This document shows positions 35,028 to 43,890 of a stretch of DNA of 64,000 nt, in pieces. The stretch comes from Xanthomonas hortorum pv. pelargonii (GTDB lineage Bacteria > Pseudomonadota > Gammaproteobacteria > Xanthomonadales > Xanthomonadaceae). The translations under genes and the position numbers were made by a program. The stretch covers positions 1,922,001 to 1,986,000 of the forward strand of contig NZ_CP098604.1 in assembly GCF_024499015.1 (NCBI RefSeq), read 5' to 3'. The notes beneath the pieces were generated by a model that saw nothing but the letters and a program-made list of their open reading frames with translations, searched no databases and was not told where the DNA came from. Numbering within the stretch: position 1 is the first letter of the stretch; every line of letters begins with the position of its first letter.

Positions 35028-35518
35028 TGGCCGCGATGATCCTGACCATGTTGTTCGTCGGCGTGGGCATGGTGGCCTCGGTCACGCAGCGGCCATGGTT
35101 GATCGATCTGCATCGTCCGCTGGGTATCACGATCCTGATCCTTGCGGTGCTGCGATTGATCAACCGCTTGCGCAACCGCCCGCCGCCGCTGCCGGCCGAT
35201 CTGCCGGCGTGGCAAAAAGCTGCTGCGATCGCCTCGCACTGGTTGCTGTATGCGTTGATGCTCGGCATGCCGCTGATCGGCTGGGCGATGTTGTCGGCCG
35301 GTGCGTATCCGATCGTGTTGTGGCCTGGCGCGCAATTGCCGCCGATCGCACCGCACGATCCTGCGTTGTACGCCTGGTTGCGTAGCGCGCATGGCTGGTT
35401 GGCGTATCTGTTGTTTGCCACGGTGCTGGGGCATCTGAGCGCAGCGTTGTTTCATGCGTGGGTGCGCCGGGATGGTGTGTTTTCCAGCATGGCGCGAGGG
35501 GAGCGGTCTGCGCGTTGA
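34976..35518 (+). CDS. Cytochrome b561 family membrane protein
   Basis: 180 aa with four transmembrane helices. Heme-ligating histidines lie in RVLHWLMAAMI, LHRPLGIT, ASHWLLYALML and RSAHGWLAYLLF. The family passes electrons between quinone and periplasmic partners; here it probably serves the overlapping catalase-like peroxidase. The start at 34976 lies inside the preceding gene (52-bp overlap); no other start downstream keeps the first helix intact. Confidence 0.87.
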   Translation: MCSRTHFNLPARVLHWLMAAMILTMLFVGVGMVASVTQRPWLIDLHRPLGITILILAVLRLINRLRNRPPPLPADLPAWQKAAAIASHWLLYALMLGMPLIGWAMLSAGAYPIVLWPGAQLPPIAPHDPALYAWLRSAHGWLAYLLFATVLGHLSAALFHAWVRRDGVFSSMARGERSAR

Positions 35519-35569
35519 TGGGTGGGTGCGTGGTTGAAGACGTGTTGCACAGCGTGATGTCACTGCGCG

Positions 35570-35803
35570 GACGTACCCTCACCCCAACCCCTCTCCCGGT
35601 GGGAGAGGGGCTTGATTTCACTTGCTCTTGAAAGGAAACGAGGTCCCGACGAGGGAGGCGCTTGAGCCCTTCTCCCGTCGGGAGAAGGTGCCCGCAGGGG
35701 CGGATGAGGGTACGGGCGAAGCCACGCGAAAATGAGGATTGCGAGGCTTCGCCCGTACCCTCACCCCAACCCTCTCCCGAGGGGAGAGGGGCTCATGGCT
35801 CAG
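35570..35803. repeat. Cluster of three CTTCTCCC/CCTCTCCC hairpins
   Basis: Three palindromic units: CCCCTCTCCCGGTGGGAGAGGGG (35588-35610), CCTTCTCCCGTCGGGAGAAGG (35669-35689) with GGCGGATGAGGGTACGGGCG, and CCCTCTCCCGAGGGGAGAGGGG (35771-35792). GTACCCTCACCCCAACC precedes the first and third. The alternating orientations look like a BIME-type mosaic between the convergent b561 and ThuA genes. Confidence 0.8.
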
Positions 35804-35805
35804 CG

Positions 35806-36588
35806 CTAGCGTTTTGATTCGGTAGCTGGCACGCGCGCTTCAATACCCTTGCCAGTCGCCGCCCAGTAAATCCCGCCATAGAGATGATCTAAATAGCGCG
35901 GGTCGTTGTATGCCTCGGCCAGATGACCAAGCGCAGTCGCGAACACCCGGCCGCCTTCGAAGTGGTGATACCACGCCACCGGATGCTGCTTGCCCATGCC
36001 CTTGGCGACCTGGCCCGGCCAGATCAGCGTGGGGTCGTAGCTGGTCTCGTCCACCGTCAGCAGCGTGACCAGGTCATCGCTGTAAGGCGGATCGTACTCG
36101 TACCATTCGTCAGTCCACACCCAACGTTTGGGCAGGCCGGCAGTGGCCGGAAAGTTGGCGTCCACCACATCCACCATCGCAGTCTGCATGTACGGATGGG
36201 TGCGGAACGAGCGGCCGATCAGATGGTCGTACCACTCCCACTCGCCGCGCTTGATCGCAAACGCCTTGTGCACCGCCACTACGCCGCCGCCGTTGCGCAC
36301 AAATTTTTGAAAGTTCGCACGTTGGGTGGGATCCAGATCGGTGGCCGGCGTATTGAGCAGCACGATTGCCGCGTATTGCGACAGATCGCCATCGAAAGCC
36401 TTGGCATTCCACGCCCATACCAGCTCGACACAATGCTTGCGCGCCATCGCTTCGAACTGCGGCTTGGCCACCGGGATATAGTCGTGGTGATACTGGTTGG
36501 GAATGGCCGCCACCAGTATCTTGAATTGCTCGGCGGATGCATTGAATGTGCAGGCAACTAGCAGACCCAACAGCCACAGATATTTCAT
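35806..36588 (-). CDS. Secreted ThuA-domain protein
   Basis: 260 aa. Signal peptide (MKYLWLLGLLVACTFNASA) then a ThuA/trehalose-utilisation domain, a class-I glutamine-amidotransferase-like fold: ILVAAIPNQYHHDYIP, IVLLNTPATDL, NGGGVVAVHKAFA, HPVAWYHHFEGGRVFATALGHLAEAY. Members are linked to keto-sugar or trehalose catabolism, often without biochemical proof. The signal peptide implies a periplasmic carbohydrate role. Monocistronic. Confidence 0.83.
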   Translation of the reverse strand: MKYLWLLGLLVACTFNASAEQFKILVAAIPNQYHHDYIPVAKPQFEAMARKHCVELVWAWNAKAFDGDLSQYAAIVLLNTPATDLDPTQRANFQKFVRNGGGVVAVHKAFAIKRGEWEWYDHLIGRSFRTHPYMQTAMVDVVDANFPATAGLPKRWVWTDEWYEYDPPYSDDLVTLLTVDETSYDPTLIWPGQVAKGMGKQHPVAWYHHFEGGRVFATALGHLAEAYNDPRYLDHLYGGIYWAATGKGIEARVPATESKR

Positions 36589-36650
36589 GCAGTTCGCTCG
36601 CGATGATCACTCGTTCGGCAGTGTACCTGCGTGCGTGCGACATGCTTTTT

Positions 36651-36795
36651 AGGTTGGCTGAAAAATCGCGGCGAGCAGTCGTCAGTTGGATGCGGACGGT
36701 GCGATCAGAACCGGAGCGCACGAGTGGTATGTGCCGCACCCAGTACCGACTATGCCCGCCTGGCAGTGAGGCAGTCGTTTTGTTAGCCGCTCTTG
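36651..36795 (-). repeat. MITE-like dispersed repeat, copy 1
   Basis: About 145 bp, terminal inverted repeats AGAGCGGCTAACAAAAC (right end, read on the minus strand) and a degenerate left end AGGTTGGCTGAAAAA. It is about 75-80% similar by eye to 49070-49216 in the opposite orientation over its whole length. No coding capacity. The rest of the 36589-36909 spacer is featureless. Confidence 0.65.
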
Positions 36796-36909
36796 GACAT
36801 GGTCTGGAATAGCTGCAGGCTATGGCAGCGCACGATCGATCCGCGGCATTGCACGGTCAATGCCATCCAGCGTTGCGCTCGCTGACACCGCAGTGCATCC
36901 ACTCACTGG

Positions 36910-37512
36910 TTACAGCCAGCCCTTCTGCCGCGCCAACCGATACGCTTCGATACGATTGGCGACCCCCAGCTTGCCGATGCATTCGGACAGATAGTTGCGC
37001 ACGGTGCCATGCGACAACTGCAGCTGTTGCGCGATCTCGCTGGCCGAGCGGCCTTCGCCAGCCAACCGCAACACGGTGCGCTCGCGTTCGCTCAAGGGGT
37101 CGGCTTCCACCCACGCGTCCACTGCCAGTTGCGGGTCGATCACTCGCCCGCCGCGTTGCACCTGACGTAGCGCGCTCACCAGTTGTTCGGCTGGCGCGTC
37201 CTTGAGCAGATACGCGGCGACGCCGGCATCCAGCGCGCGACGCAAAAATCCGGGGCGGGCGAAGGTGGTGACGATCATCACCCGCACCGGCAACGCCTGG
37301 CGCTGGATGCGCTGGGCCAGTTCCAGGCCGGTCAACCCGGGCATTTCGATATCGGTGATCAGCACGTCCGGCTGCAGGCGTTGCAGTTCGCGCCAGGCAC
37401 TTTCGCCATCGCCTGCACTGCCGACCACCTCGATATCGTCTTCCAGTCCAAGCAAGGCGACCAATGCGCCACGCAGCAGCGCCTGGTCTTCGGCCAACAA
37501 CACCCGGATCAT
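36910..37512 (-). CDS. NarL/LuxR-family response regulator (DesR-like)
   Basis: 200 aa. Receiver domain: acidic residues in LLAEDQALLRGAL, phosphoacceptor Asp in VLITDIEMPGLTGLELA (about D54), Thr in VTTFAR, Lys in YLLKDAPAE. C-terminal LuxR helix-turn-helix (LSERERTVLRLAGEGRSASE...SHGTVRNYLS). Lies 91 bp downstream of its histidine kinase on the same strand. Together they sit divergent to an ABC efflux operon, the usual arrangement for a regulator of that operon. Confidence 0.9.
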   Translation of the reverse strand: MIRVLLAEDQALLRGALVALLGLEDDIEVVGSAGDGESAWRELQRLQPDVLITDIEMPGLTGLELAQRIQRQALPVRVMIVTTFARPGFLRRALDAGVAAYLLKDAPAEQLVSALRQVQRGGRVIDPQLAVDAWVEADPLSERERTVLRLAGEGRSASEIAQQLQLSHGTVRNYLSECIGKLGVANRIEAYRLARQKGWL

Positions 37513-37603
37513 CGCGCGCGCTCGTCTGCAGACAACGGTGGCGCACGATAGCAGCCGTGGCGCATGCCGTGCATTGAGTGAGGTGCAGTCGGCGCAGGTG
37601 CAA

Positions 37604-38791
37604 TCAACGCGACTGCGGCACCAGCGGCACCGGCAATGGCGGCAGTGCCGGTGCCAGCGTGGGGCGTGGCAACGGCACGCTGGCGCGCAGGCGCATGCCG
37701 CGCGGCAGGGCCTCCACCTCCAGCGCGCCACCCAGTCCATGCAGGCGCGTGCGCATGCCGTCCAGGCCATTGCCGGGCACGATCACACCGCCGCGCCCGT
37801 CGTCGCTGATGTCCAGCACCGCCTGCTCGCCTTGCGCGCGCAGGCTCACGCACACACGTCTGGCTTGCGCATGCCGTTGCACATTGGTGGCCGCTTCGCG
37901 CACCACCAGGGCCAGTGCGGTTTCGTGTTCGGGCGGCAATGCCAGCGCTTCCAGCTGGTGTTCCAGCACGATGCCGTCCATGTCCAGCAACACGCGTGCC
38001 GATGCCAGCTCGGCCACCAGCCCGACGGCGCGGATGCCGGTGACCGCACGCCGCACCTGCGCCAAGGCATCGCGCGAAATCTGCGCCACTGCATCGATCT
38101 CGCTGCGCGCGGCCTGCGGGTCGCGTTCGATCAGGCGCGCGGCCAGATCGGACTTGAGCGCCACCAACGACAAGTTGTGGCCGAGCAGATCGTGCAGGTC
38201 GCGCCCGATGCGCTCGCGCTCGGCGGTGGCGGCCAATCGACGTACTTCGTCCTGCGACAGCCTTAGCAACGCGTCCTTGCGTTCGTTGATGCTGTAGACA
38301 GCCCCAACCGCAGCCATGCCCAGCACCGACACCGGCAGCCACACCAGCGACTGCAGGCGCATCCCCAGCCAGTGCGCCCAGCCCAGGTACAGCGCGTTCA
38401 TCACCACCAGCATCGCGAAGTGTCGCCACACCGCATGCCGCGTGGACGGGCGCAAGCTCAGACAGGCGAACACGAAATAGCTGATGCCGGAGGGATACAC
38501 CGGCAACAACGCGGCACTGAGCACGCCCATCGCCCAGGCATAGCGATACAGGGTGCCGCGCGGCGCCAGCAACATGCGCGCGTTCAGCAGCAGGAACACC
38601 GGATAGGACAGCAGCGTGCACAGCAGCCAGGTGCTGTCGTACCCGCGCGAGGAAAACACCGGCACCACGAACACCCAGCTCGACCACAGCAGGTGCACGC
38701 CATCCATCCACGGCGACTGGCCTTGCGCCAGCCGCGCGGCAACCTGCGAATTGGCGGCGGGGCGAAGCCAAGCGGGAAGCCATAAGCGCAT
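37604..38791 (-). CDS. DesK-type sensor histidine kinase
   Basis: 395 aa. N-terminal membrane domain with about five to six helices (residues 35-160) and no periplasmic sensor, then the HisKA_3 dimerisation helix RERIGRDLHDLLGHNLSLVA (phospho-His) and a HATPase domain (VVREAATNVQRHA N-box, ISDDGRGG, GNGLDGMRTRL). DesK-type kinases sense membrane state or antimicrobials within the bilayer. C-terminal Pro-rich tail. Start at 38791 has AGGGA upstream; an extension to 38914 is possible but unlike the family. Confidence 0.88.
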   Translation of the reverse strand: MRLWLPAWLRPAANSQVAARLAQGQSPWMDGVHLLWSSWVFVVPVFSSRGYDSTWLLCTLLSYPVFLLLNARMLLAPRGTLYRYAWAMGVLSAALLPVYPSGISYFVFACLSLRPSTRHAVWRHFAMLVVMNALYLGWAHWLGMRLQSLVWLPVSVLGMAAVGAVYSINERKDALLRLSQDEVRRLAATAERERIGRDLHDLLGHNLSLVALKSDLAARLIERDPQAARSEIDAVAQISRDALAQVRRAVTGIRAVGLVAELASARVLLDMDGIVLEHQLEALALPPEHETALALVVREAATNVQRHAQARRVCVSLRAQGEQAVLDISDDGRGGVIVPGNGLDGMRTRLHGLGGALEVEALPRGMRLRASVPLPRPTLAPALPPLPVPLVPQSR

Positions 38792-39053
38792 CGGGATGGG
38801 TCCCTGTGAGTGATCGGATTCTGTCACTGCCGGGCCCGCCGCGTGAGGCGAGGCAACGGGCCGCTGCGGGCGAGCGGTCTCATGCATCTGCAGCGCCCGG
38901 TTGCGCAGGTACATGGCAATCCCTTGAAACAGCGAGCGGCACGTACAGGCAGTGCAGGTGGACGCAGAGCATGGCGATTCCGGCAGTCATGACGATGGCG
39001 CAGCGTGACCCATCACTGCGAGCGCGGCCAGTCGCCGCTGTCATGGCGTGCAG

Positions 39054-39067
39054 GTGACAGCTGTCAC
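39054..39067. promoter_or_regulatory. Perfect 14-bp palindrome in the kinase/efflux divergent region
   Basis: GTGACAGCTGTCAC, perfect over 14 bp, 160 bp before the adaptor start and 263 bp before the kinase start. The half-site CTGTCAC recurs at 38821-38827. Candidate binding site for the adjacent NarL-type regulator. The rest of the 435-bp spacer 38792-39226 has no gene. Confidence 0.45.
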
Positions 39068-39226
39068 TGGTGGCCGACGCCGCCGTGGTCGCATGCTGCG
39101 CAGCACCTTGCAGTAGCGTTGGATCGCACGACCGTTCGTCGCCGCAGCTGTGTTGGTGACTTCCGGCAGCTTGCGGCGCCGCCTGCGGCCCGTCACATTT
39201 TGCGCAGCATCCCGTCCTGGTCATCG

Positions 39227-40471
39227 ATGAATACTTCCGCCGATCTACTCAAGCAACTCCGCATCGACCGCCAGCGTCCTGCCGCCCCTGAGCCTGCACG
39301 GCGCGGTGGCTGGATTATCGCCACCGTTGTCATCGTGATCCTGTTGGCAACTGCGGCGTGGTGGTTCACCCGTCGCCCGGTGGCGAAGGTGCAGACCGCA
39401 CCGGTGGTGGCGATCAGCGCCGGCAGCAGCAGCGCCTCGGTGCTGGATGCGTCGGGCTACGTGGTGGCGCGGCGCATGGCCACGGTGTCGGCGCAGGTCA
39501 CCGGCAAGGTGCGCGAGGTGATGATCGAAGAAGGCATGCGTGTCGAACAAGGCCAGGTGATGGCCACGCTGGACCCGCTGGATGCCGAAGCACAGCGCAC
39601 GCTGTCTGCATCGCAACTGTCTGCCGCACGCAGCCAAGTCGACAACATGCAGGCGCAACTGGCGGTGGCCAATGCCGATGCCACGCGGCTGCAATCGCTG
39701 GTCGGCGCGCAACTGGTCTCACGCTCCCAGTACGAGCAGGCCACCGCACAGCGCGACGCCTTGCGCGCACAGCTGCAAAACGCGCAACGCAATGTGCGCG
39801 TGGCCTCCGACCAGCTGGCAATCTCGGCGATCCGCTCGGACTTCAACGTGGTCCGTGCACCGTTTGCCGGCGTGGTGACCGCCAAGGCTGCGCAGCCCGG
39901 CGAAATCGTCTCGCCGTTGTCGGCCGGCGGCGGCTTCACCCGCACCGGCATCGGCACCATCGTGGATATGGAATCGCTGGAGATCGAGGTGGAAGTCGGC
40001 GAGTCCTACATCGGCCGCGTGCAGCCGAAGATGCCGGTGGAAGCGGTGCTCAACGCCTACCCGGAATGGAAGATTCCCGGCGAAGTGATCGCCATCATTC
40101 CCACCGCCGACCGCGGCAAGGCCACGGTAAAAGTGCGCGTGGCGTTCAAGGTCAAGGACCCGCGCATCGTGCCGGAGATGGGCGTGCGGGTGAGCTTTCT
40201 CGAACAGGCCAAACCGCAGCAAGCCAGCAAGCCGCAGGGCGTACGCGTGCCGGCGGCCGCGCTGGTCGAACGCGACACGCGCACGGTGGCGTTCGTGGTG
40301 GGCGAGCGCAACACCGTCAGCGCGCAGACGGTCACTCCCGGCATGGTGATGGGCGAGGACCGCCAGGTGTTATCGGGTTTGAGTGCAGGCGACAGCGTGG
40401 TGCTGGATCCACCGCAAAGCCTGAAAGACGGCGACACGGTGGCGGAAGCAGAACCGGACGCTGCCGAGTAA
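39227..40471 (+). CDS. MacA-like periplasmic adaptor of an ABC efflux system
   Basis: 414 aa. One N-terminal membrane anchor (IIATVVIVILLATAAWWF, about 29-46), then the membrane-fusion-protein layout: biotinyl-lipoyl half (ASGYVVARRMATVSAQVTGK), long alpha-hairpin (about 115-195, LSASQLSAARSQVDNMQAQL), second lipoyl half (VVRAPFAGVVTAKAAQPGE) and beta-barrel domain. Links an inner-membrane MacB-type ABC transporter to an outer-membrane channel. ATPase and permease genes follow, though an IS element now separates the permeases. Confidence 0.88.
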   Translation: MNTSADLLKQLRIDRQRPAAPEPARRGGWIIATVVIVILLATAAWWFTRRPVAKVQTAPVVAISAGSSSASVLDASGYVVARRMATVSAQVTGKVREVMIEEGMRVEQGQVMATLDPLDAEAQRTLSASQLSAARSQVDNMQAQLAVANADATRLQSLVGAQLVSRSQYEQATAQRDALRAQLQNAQRNVRVASDQLAISAIRSDFNVVRAPFAGVVTAKAAQPGEIVSPLSAGGGFTRTGIGTIVDMESLEIEVEVGESYIGRVQPKMPVEAVLNAYPEWKIPGEVIAIIPTADRGKATVKVRVAFKVKDPRIVPEMGVRVSFLEQAKPQQASKPQGVRVPAAALVERDTRTVAFVVGERNTVSAQTVTPGMVMGEDRQVLSGLSAGDSVVLDPPQSLKDGDTVAEAEPDAAE

Positions 40472-40852
40472 CGGAACGACCACTGCGGTAAAACGTGGGT
40501 AGCGACGCCGCTCAGGGGAGCACGGCACCCACCTCGGCAGCCAGTTGTATATGCACGTTGCTGCGCATGGATAGCGCTGCGGATGAACAAGCGCAGTGAA
40601 CACGCACCAAGGAACACGATGTCGAGCTTGATCCGCATCGAACCTCGTTATCGGTCATTGCAGAAATAAAACGCTCGGGCGTCGCCGCCAGACGCAATCG
40701 AGCGCTTCGTTCTGGATTCGCGTCTTTTATCGCAACGCGTTGCACTGCGCTACAACGCCACAGCCATCGCATCTTCGCCGTGCCGCTTCATGCAATCGCA
40801 GTCGCCATGCCGCACCGCCCTCACTCTTCCCATTGCACCGCCAGGAGTCGCC
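40472..40852. other. Long spacer inside the efflux operon
   Basis: 381 bp between adaptor and ATPase genes, unusually long for an operon. A stem can form from AAACGCTCG/CGAGCG around 40672-40702. No gene is supportable; a secondary promoter for the ATPase is possible. Confidence 0.35.
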
Positions 40853-41542
40853 ATGACCGCTCTCGTCAGCTTGCGCAACATCACCAAGACCTACCAACGC
40901 GGCCCCGAGCAGGTGCAGGTGTTGCATGGCATCGACCTGGACATTGCCAACGGCGACTTCGTCGCATTGATGGGTCCGTCCGGTTCGGGCAAGACCACCT
41001 TGCTCAATCTGATCGGCGGCCTGGACAGCCCCAGCGGTGGCGAGATCGAGATTCAAGGCGAGCGCATCGACCGCATGAGTGGCGGCCAGCTCGCGACCTG
41101 GCGCAGTCACCACGTCGGCTTCGTGTTTCAGTTCTACAACCTGATGCCGATGCTCACCGCGCAGAAGAATGTGGAGCTACCCTTGCTGCTCACCTCGCTC
41201 AATGCTGCGCAACGCAAACGCAATGCGGAAATTGCATTGACCCTGGTCGGCCTGCAGGAACGCCGCACCCACAAACCCAGCGAGTTATCCGGCGGCCAGC
41301 AGCAACGCGTGGCGATTGCGCGCGCGATCGTGTCCGACCCTACTTTCTTGATCTGCGACGAACCCACCGGCGATCTGGATCGCCACAACGCCGAAGAAAT
41401 TCTGCGCCTGCTGCAGGAACTCAATCGCGAACACGGCAAGACCATCGTGATGGTCACCCACGACCCCAAGGCCGCCGAGTACGCCACCCATACCATCCAT
41501 CTGGACAAGGGCGAGCTGGCCGACGCGCCGCTTGTGCTCTAA
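40853..41542 (+). CDS. ABC transporter ATP-binding protein (MacB/LolD type)
   Basis: 229 aa. Walker A GPSGSGKTTLL, Q-loop FVFQFYNLMPMLTA, signature LSGGQQQRVAIARA, Walker B FLICDEPTGDLD, H-loop VTHDPK. The sequence before Walker A and the TGDLD ending are typical of the LolD/MacB/FtsE group that energises FtsX-like permeases. An AGGAG box lies 8 bp upstream. The stop TAA (41540-41542) is part of the IS5 target duplication CTAA, so the coding sequence is intact. Confidence 0.92.
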   Translation: MTALVSLRNITKTYQRGPEQVQVLHGIDLDIANGDFVALMGPSGSGKTTLLNLIGGLDSPSGGEIEIQGERIDRMSGGQLATWRSHHVGFVFQFYNLMPMLTAQKNVELPLLLTSLNAAQRKRNAEIALTLVGLQERRTHKPSELSGGQQQRVAIARAIVSDPTFLICDEPTGDLDRHNAEEILRLLQELNREHGKTIVMVTHDPKAAEYATHTIHLDKGELADAPLVL

Positions 41543-42704
41543 GGAAGGTCTGAACAACGAGGCCTGAGAGTGCGGAATGTCGCATCGTTCCGGAGAGTCG
41601 CGTTTGGATTTTAGGATTTTCGCCATTTCTGGCGCTTTCCATGGGAATTCCCCGGGTTACAGGCGCACGCTCCCCATGGCAGGCAGTAACTGCTTTCGCT
41701 TCATCCACAGATTGGAGAGCGCAAACAAGGTCAGCACGTGTGCGGTGTTCTTGGCCAGGCCGCGATAGCGGACCTTGGTGTAACCGAACTGGCGCTTGAT
41801 CACCCGGAACGGATGCTCCACCTTCGCGCGCACGCTGGCCTTGAAGTGTTCCCAACGCTGTTCCCGAGCACGCTCGCGTTTGTTGCCGATGGCTTGCAGC
41901 GTCGAGGGCCTGGCGGCAATGAAAAATGCAGCCTTGCAGGTCTGCAGTTCTTCGCGTTTGTCCGCACCGGTGTAGCCGCTGTCGCCGAACACGCTGTCTT
42001 CTTTGCCATGCAGTAATGCGTGCGTCACCGTGACGTCGGCGACATTGGCGGCTGTGCAATGGACGTGGTGCACCAGCCCGGAAAATTCATCCACGCCGAT
42101 GTGCGCCTTCATCCCGAAATACCACTGATTGCCCTTCCTGGTCTGATGCATTTCAGGGTCGCGCGCGTGATCGGCGTTCTTGGTCGAACTGGGTGCAGCG
42201 ATCAGCGTCGCATCGACGATCGTGCCCGACCGCAGGCTCTGGCCCTTGCGTGCCAGATGCGCGTTGACCGCGTCCAGCATCCGCGCGGCAAGGCCATGGG
42301 TCTCCAGCAGGCGCCGAAAGTTCAAAATCGTGGTCTCGTCCGGAACGTTGTCCAAGCCACCGAGCTGGGCAAACCTCCGCAAGATCGGGATCTCGTGCAA
42401 CGCTTCTTCCATCGCCGGATCGCTCAACGCATACCACTGCTGCAGCAAATGAATCCGCAACATCGTCGCCAGTGCGTATGGCTGTCGACCAGGGCGTCCC
42501 GACACCGGATAGTGCGGTGCGATCAGACCGAGCAAGTGCTGCCACGGAACGACCTGCTCCATCTCGGCCAGGAAGATCTCCCGGCGGGTCTGCTTGCGCT
42601 TGCCCAGGCCTTCAGCGTCGCCGAACGTCAGTTGCATGGATTACTCCTCAACATGAGGCGGGTAGTGTCGCGTATCTATGGTGCGTTGTTCAGAGCTTCC
42701 CTAA
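41539..42704 (-). mobile_element. Complete IS5-family insertion sequence with CTAA target duplication
   Basis: The element itself is 41543-42700 (1158 bp). Terminal inverted repeats GGAAGGTCTGAACAACG (left) and GGAAGCTCTGAACAACG (right, reverse complement) match at 16 of 17 positions. CTAA flanks it on both sides (41539-41542 and 42701-42704), the YTAR target typical of IS5. It has landed at the ATPase stop codon; joining the flanks restores TAAAGGAGTGATGCCATG, that is stop, SD and permease start 12 bp apart. Intact transposase and matching ends suggest a recent, possibly active insertion. Confidence 0.93.
41657..42637 (-). CDS. IS5-family transposase (DDE)
   Basis: 326 aa, closely resembling E. 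coli IS5 transposase (N-terminus MQLTFGDAEG, then KRKQTRREIFLAEMEQVVPW). DDE residues: first Asp in IVDATLIAAPSSTKN, second in VFGDSGYTGADK, Glu in KVEHPFRVIKRQFGY with the Y-R-E-K signature. Full length and uninterrupted. Transcribed against the efflux operon, so read-through from it could hamper permease expression. Confidence 0.93.
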   Translation of the reverse strand: MQLTFGDAEGLGKRKQTRREIFLAEMEQVVPWQHLLGLIAPHYPVSGRPGRQPYALATMLRIHLLQQWYALSDPAMEEALHEIPILRRFAQLGGLDNVPDETTILNFRRLLETHGLAARMLDAVNAHLARKGQSLRSGTIVDATLIAAPSSTKNADHARDPEMHQTRKGNQWYFGMKAHIGVDEFSGLVHHVHCTAANVADVTVTHALLHGKEDSVFGDSGYTGADKREELQTCKAAFFIAARPSTLQAIGNKRERAREQRWEHFKASVRAKVEHPFRVIKRQFGYTKVRYRGLAKNTAHVLTLFALSNLWMKRKQLLPAMGSVRL

Positions 42705-42716
42705 AGGAGTGATGCC

Positions 42717-43877
42717 ATGAAGTATCTCTCGTTGGTATGGGCGCAGTTGTTCCGCAGCAAGACCCGCACCTTGTTGACGCTGTTGTCGGTGGTGGCGGCA
42801 TTCTTGTTGTTCGGCATGCTCGATTCGGTGCGCGTGGCCTTCACCTCCGGCGGCAACGTCAGCGGTGTGGATCGGCTGGTGGTCGCTTCGCGTTTGTCGA
42901 TCACCCAATCGCTGCCGATCAGCCTGGAATCGCAGATCCGCAGCGTGCCGGGCGTGCGCGATGTGACCTCGGCGATGTGGTTCGGCGGTATTTATCGCGA
43001 CCCGAAGAACTTCTTCCCGAACTTTTCGGTGGCGCCCAACTTCTTCGACGTCTACAGCGAATACGAGCTGCCCAAGGACCAGCTCAAGGCTTTCCAGACC
43101 ACGCGCACCGGTGCCATCGTCGGCGAGAGCCTGGCCAAGGCCAATGGCTGGAAGATCGGCGACACCATCCCGTTGCAGGCCACCATCTTTCCGCGCGGTG
43201 GCAGCAACGATTGGCCGTTGAAACTGGTCGGCATCTTTCGCATGAAAGACCGCACGGTGGCGGCCAATCAGGAACGCCAGTTGATGATGAACTGGAAATA
43301 CTTCGACGAGTCCAATGACTACATCAAGAGCAAGGTCAGCTGGTACACGGTGACGCTGCGCAATGCCGACCAGGCCTCGCGGGTGGCACAGGCAATCGAT
43401 GCGTTGTCGGCCAACTCCGATCACGAAACCAAGTCGCAGACCGAATCGGCCTTCCAGCAGGCCTTCATCAAACAGTTCGCCGATATCGGGTTGATCGTCA
43501 CGTCGATCATGGCGGCGGTGTTTTTCACCTTGTTGCTGCTGACCGGCAACACCATGGCCCAAGCGGTGCGCGAACGCATTCCGGAATTGGCTACGCTCAA
43601 GACGCTGGGCTTTCAGGACCGCACCGTGTTGAGTCTGGTGATGGTCGAATCGGTGCTGTTGATCGGGCTGGGCGGTTTGGTCGGCATGGGCCTGGCAGCG
43701 CTGGTGATCCCGGCGGTGGCCGCACGCAGCGGCGGAGTGATGCCGGTACAGAGCGTGCCGCTGCAGACCTGGTTGGTCGGGCTGGGGTTGATGGCCGGCA
43801 TCGGCATCGTGGTGGGTGTGCTGCCGGCGCTACGCGCGCAGCGCTTGAAGATCGTTGATGCCCTCGCCGGCCGCTGA
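42717..43877 (+). CDS. FtsX-like ABC permease, first subunit
   Basis: 386 aa MacB/FtsX-type permease: helix 1 (about 20-40), large periplasmic domain (about 45-265), then three C-terminal helices (IGLIVTSIMAAVFFTLLLLT, VLSLVMVESVLLIGLGGLVG, LVGLGLMAGIGIVVGVLPAL). ERIPELATLKTLGF is the usual cytoplasmic coupling segment. Its SD (AAAGGAGTG) survives at the IS junction. Before the insertion it lay 12 bp after the ATPase; it now depends on read-through or on a promoter within the IS. Confidence 0.88.
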   Translation: MKYLSLVWAQLFRSKTRTLLTLLSVVAAFLLFGMLDSVRVAFTSGGNVSGVDRLVVASRLSITQSLPISLESQIRSVPGVRDVTSAMWFGGIYRDPKNFFPNFSVAPNFFDVYSEYELPKDQLKAFQTTRTGAIVGESLAKANGWKIGDTIPLQATIFPRGGSNDWPLKLVGIFRMKDRTVAANQERQLMMNWKYFDESNDYIKSKVSWYTVTLRNADQASRVAQAIDALSANSDHETKSQTESAFQQAFIKQFADIGLIVTSIMAAVFFTLLLLTGNTMAQAVRERIPELATLKTLGFQDRTVLSLVMVESVLLIGLGGLVGMGLAALVIPAVAARSGGVMPVQSVPLQTWLVGLGLMAGIGIVVGVLPALRAQRLKIVDALAGR

Positions 43878-43890
43878 CAGGAGCAGGCAC

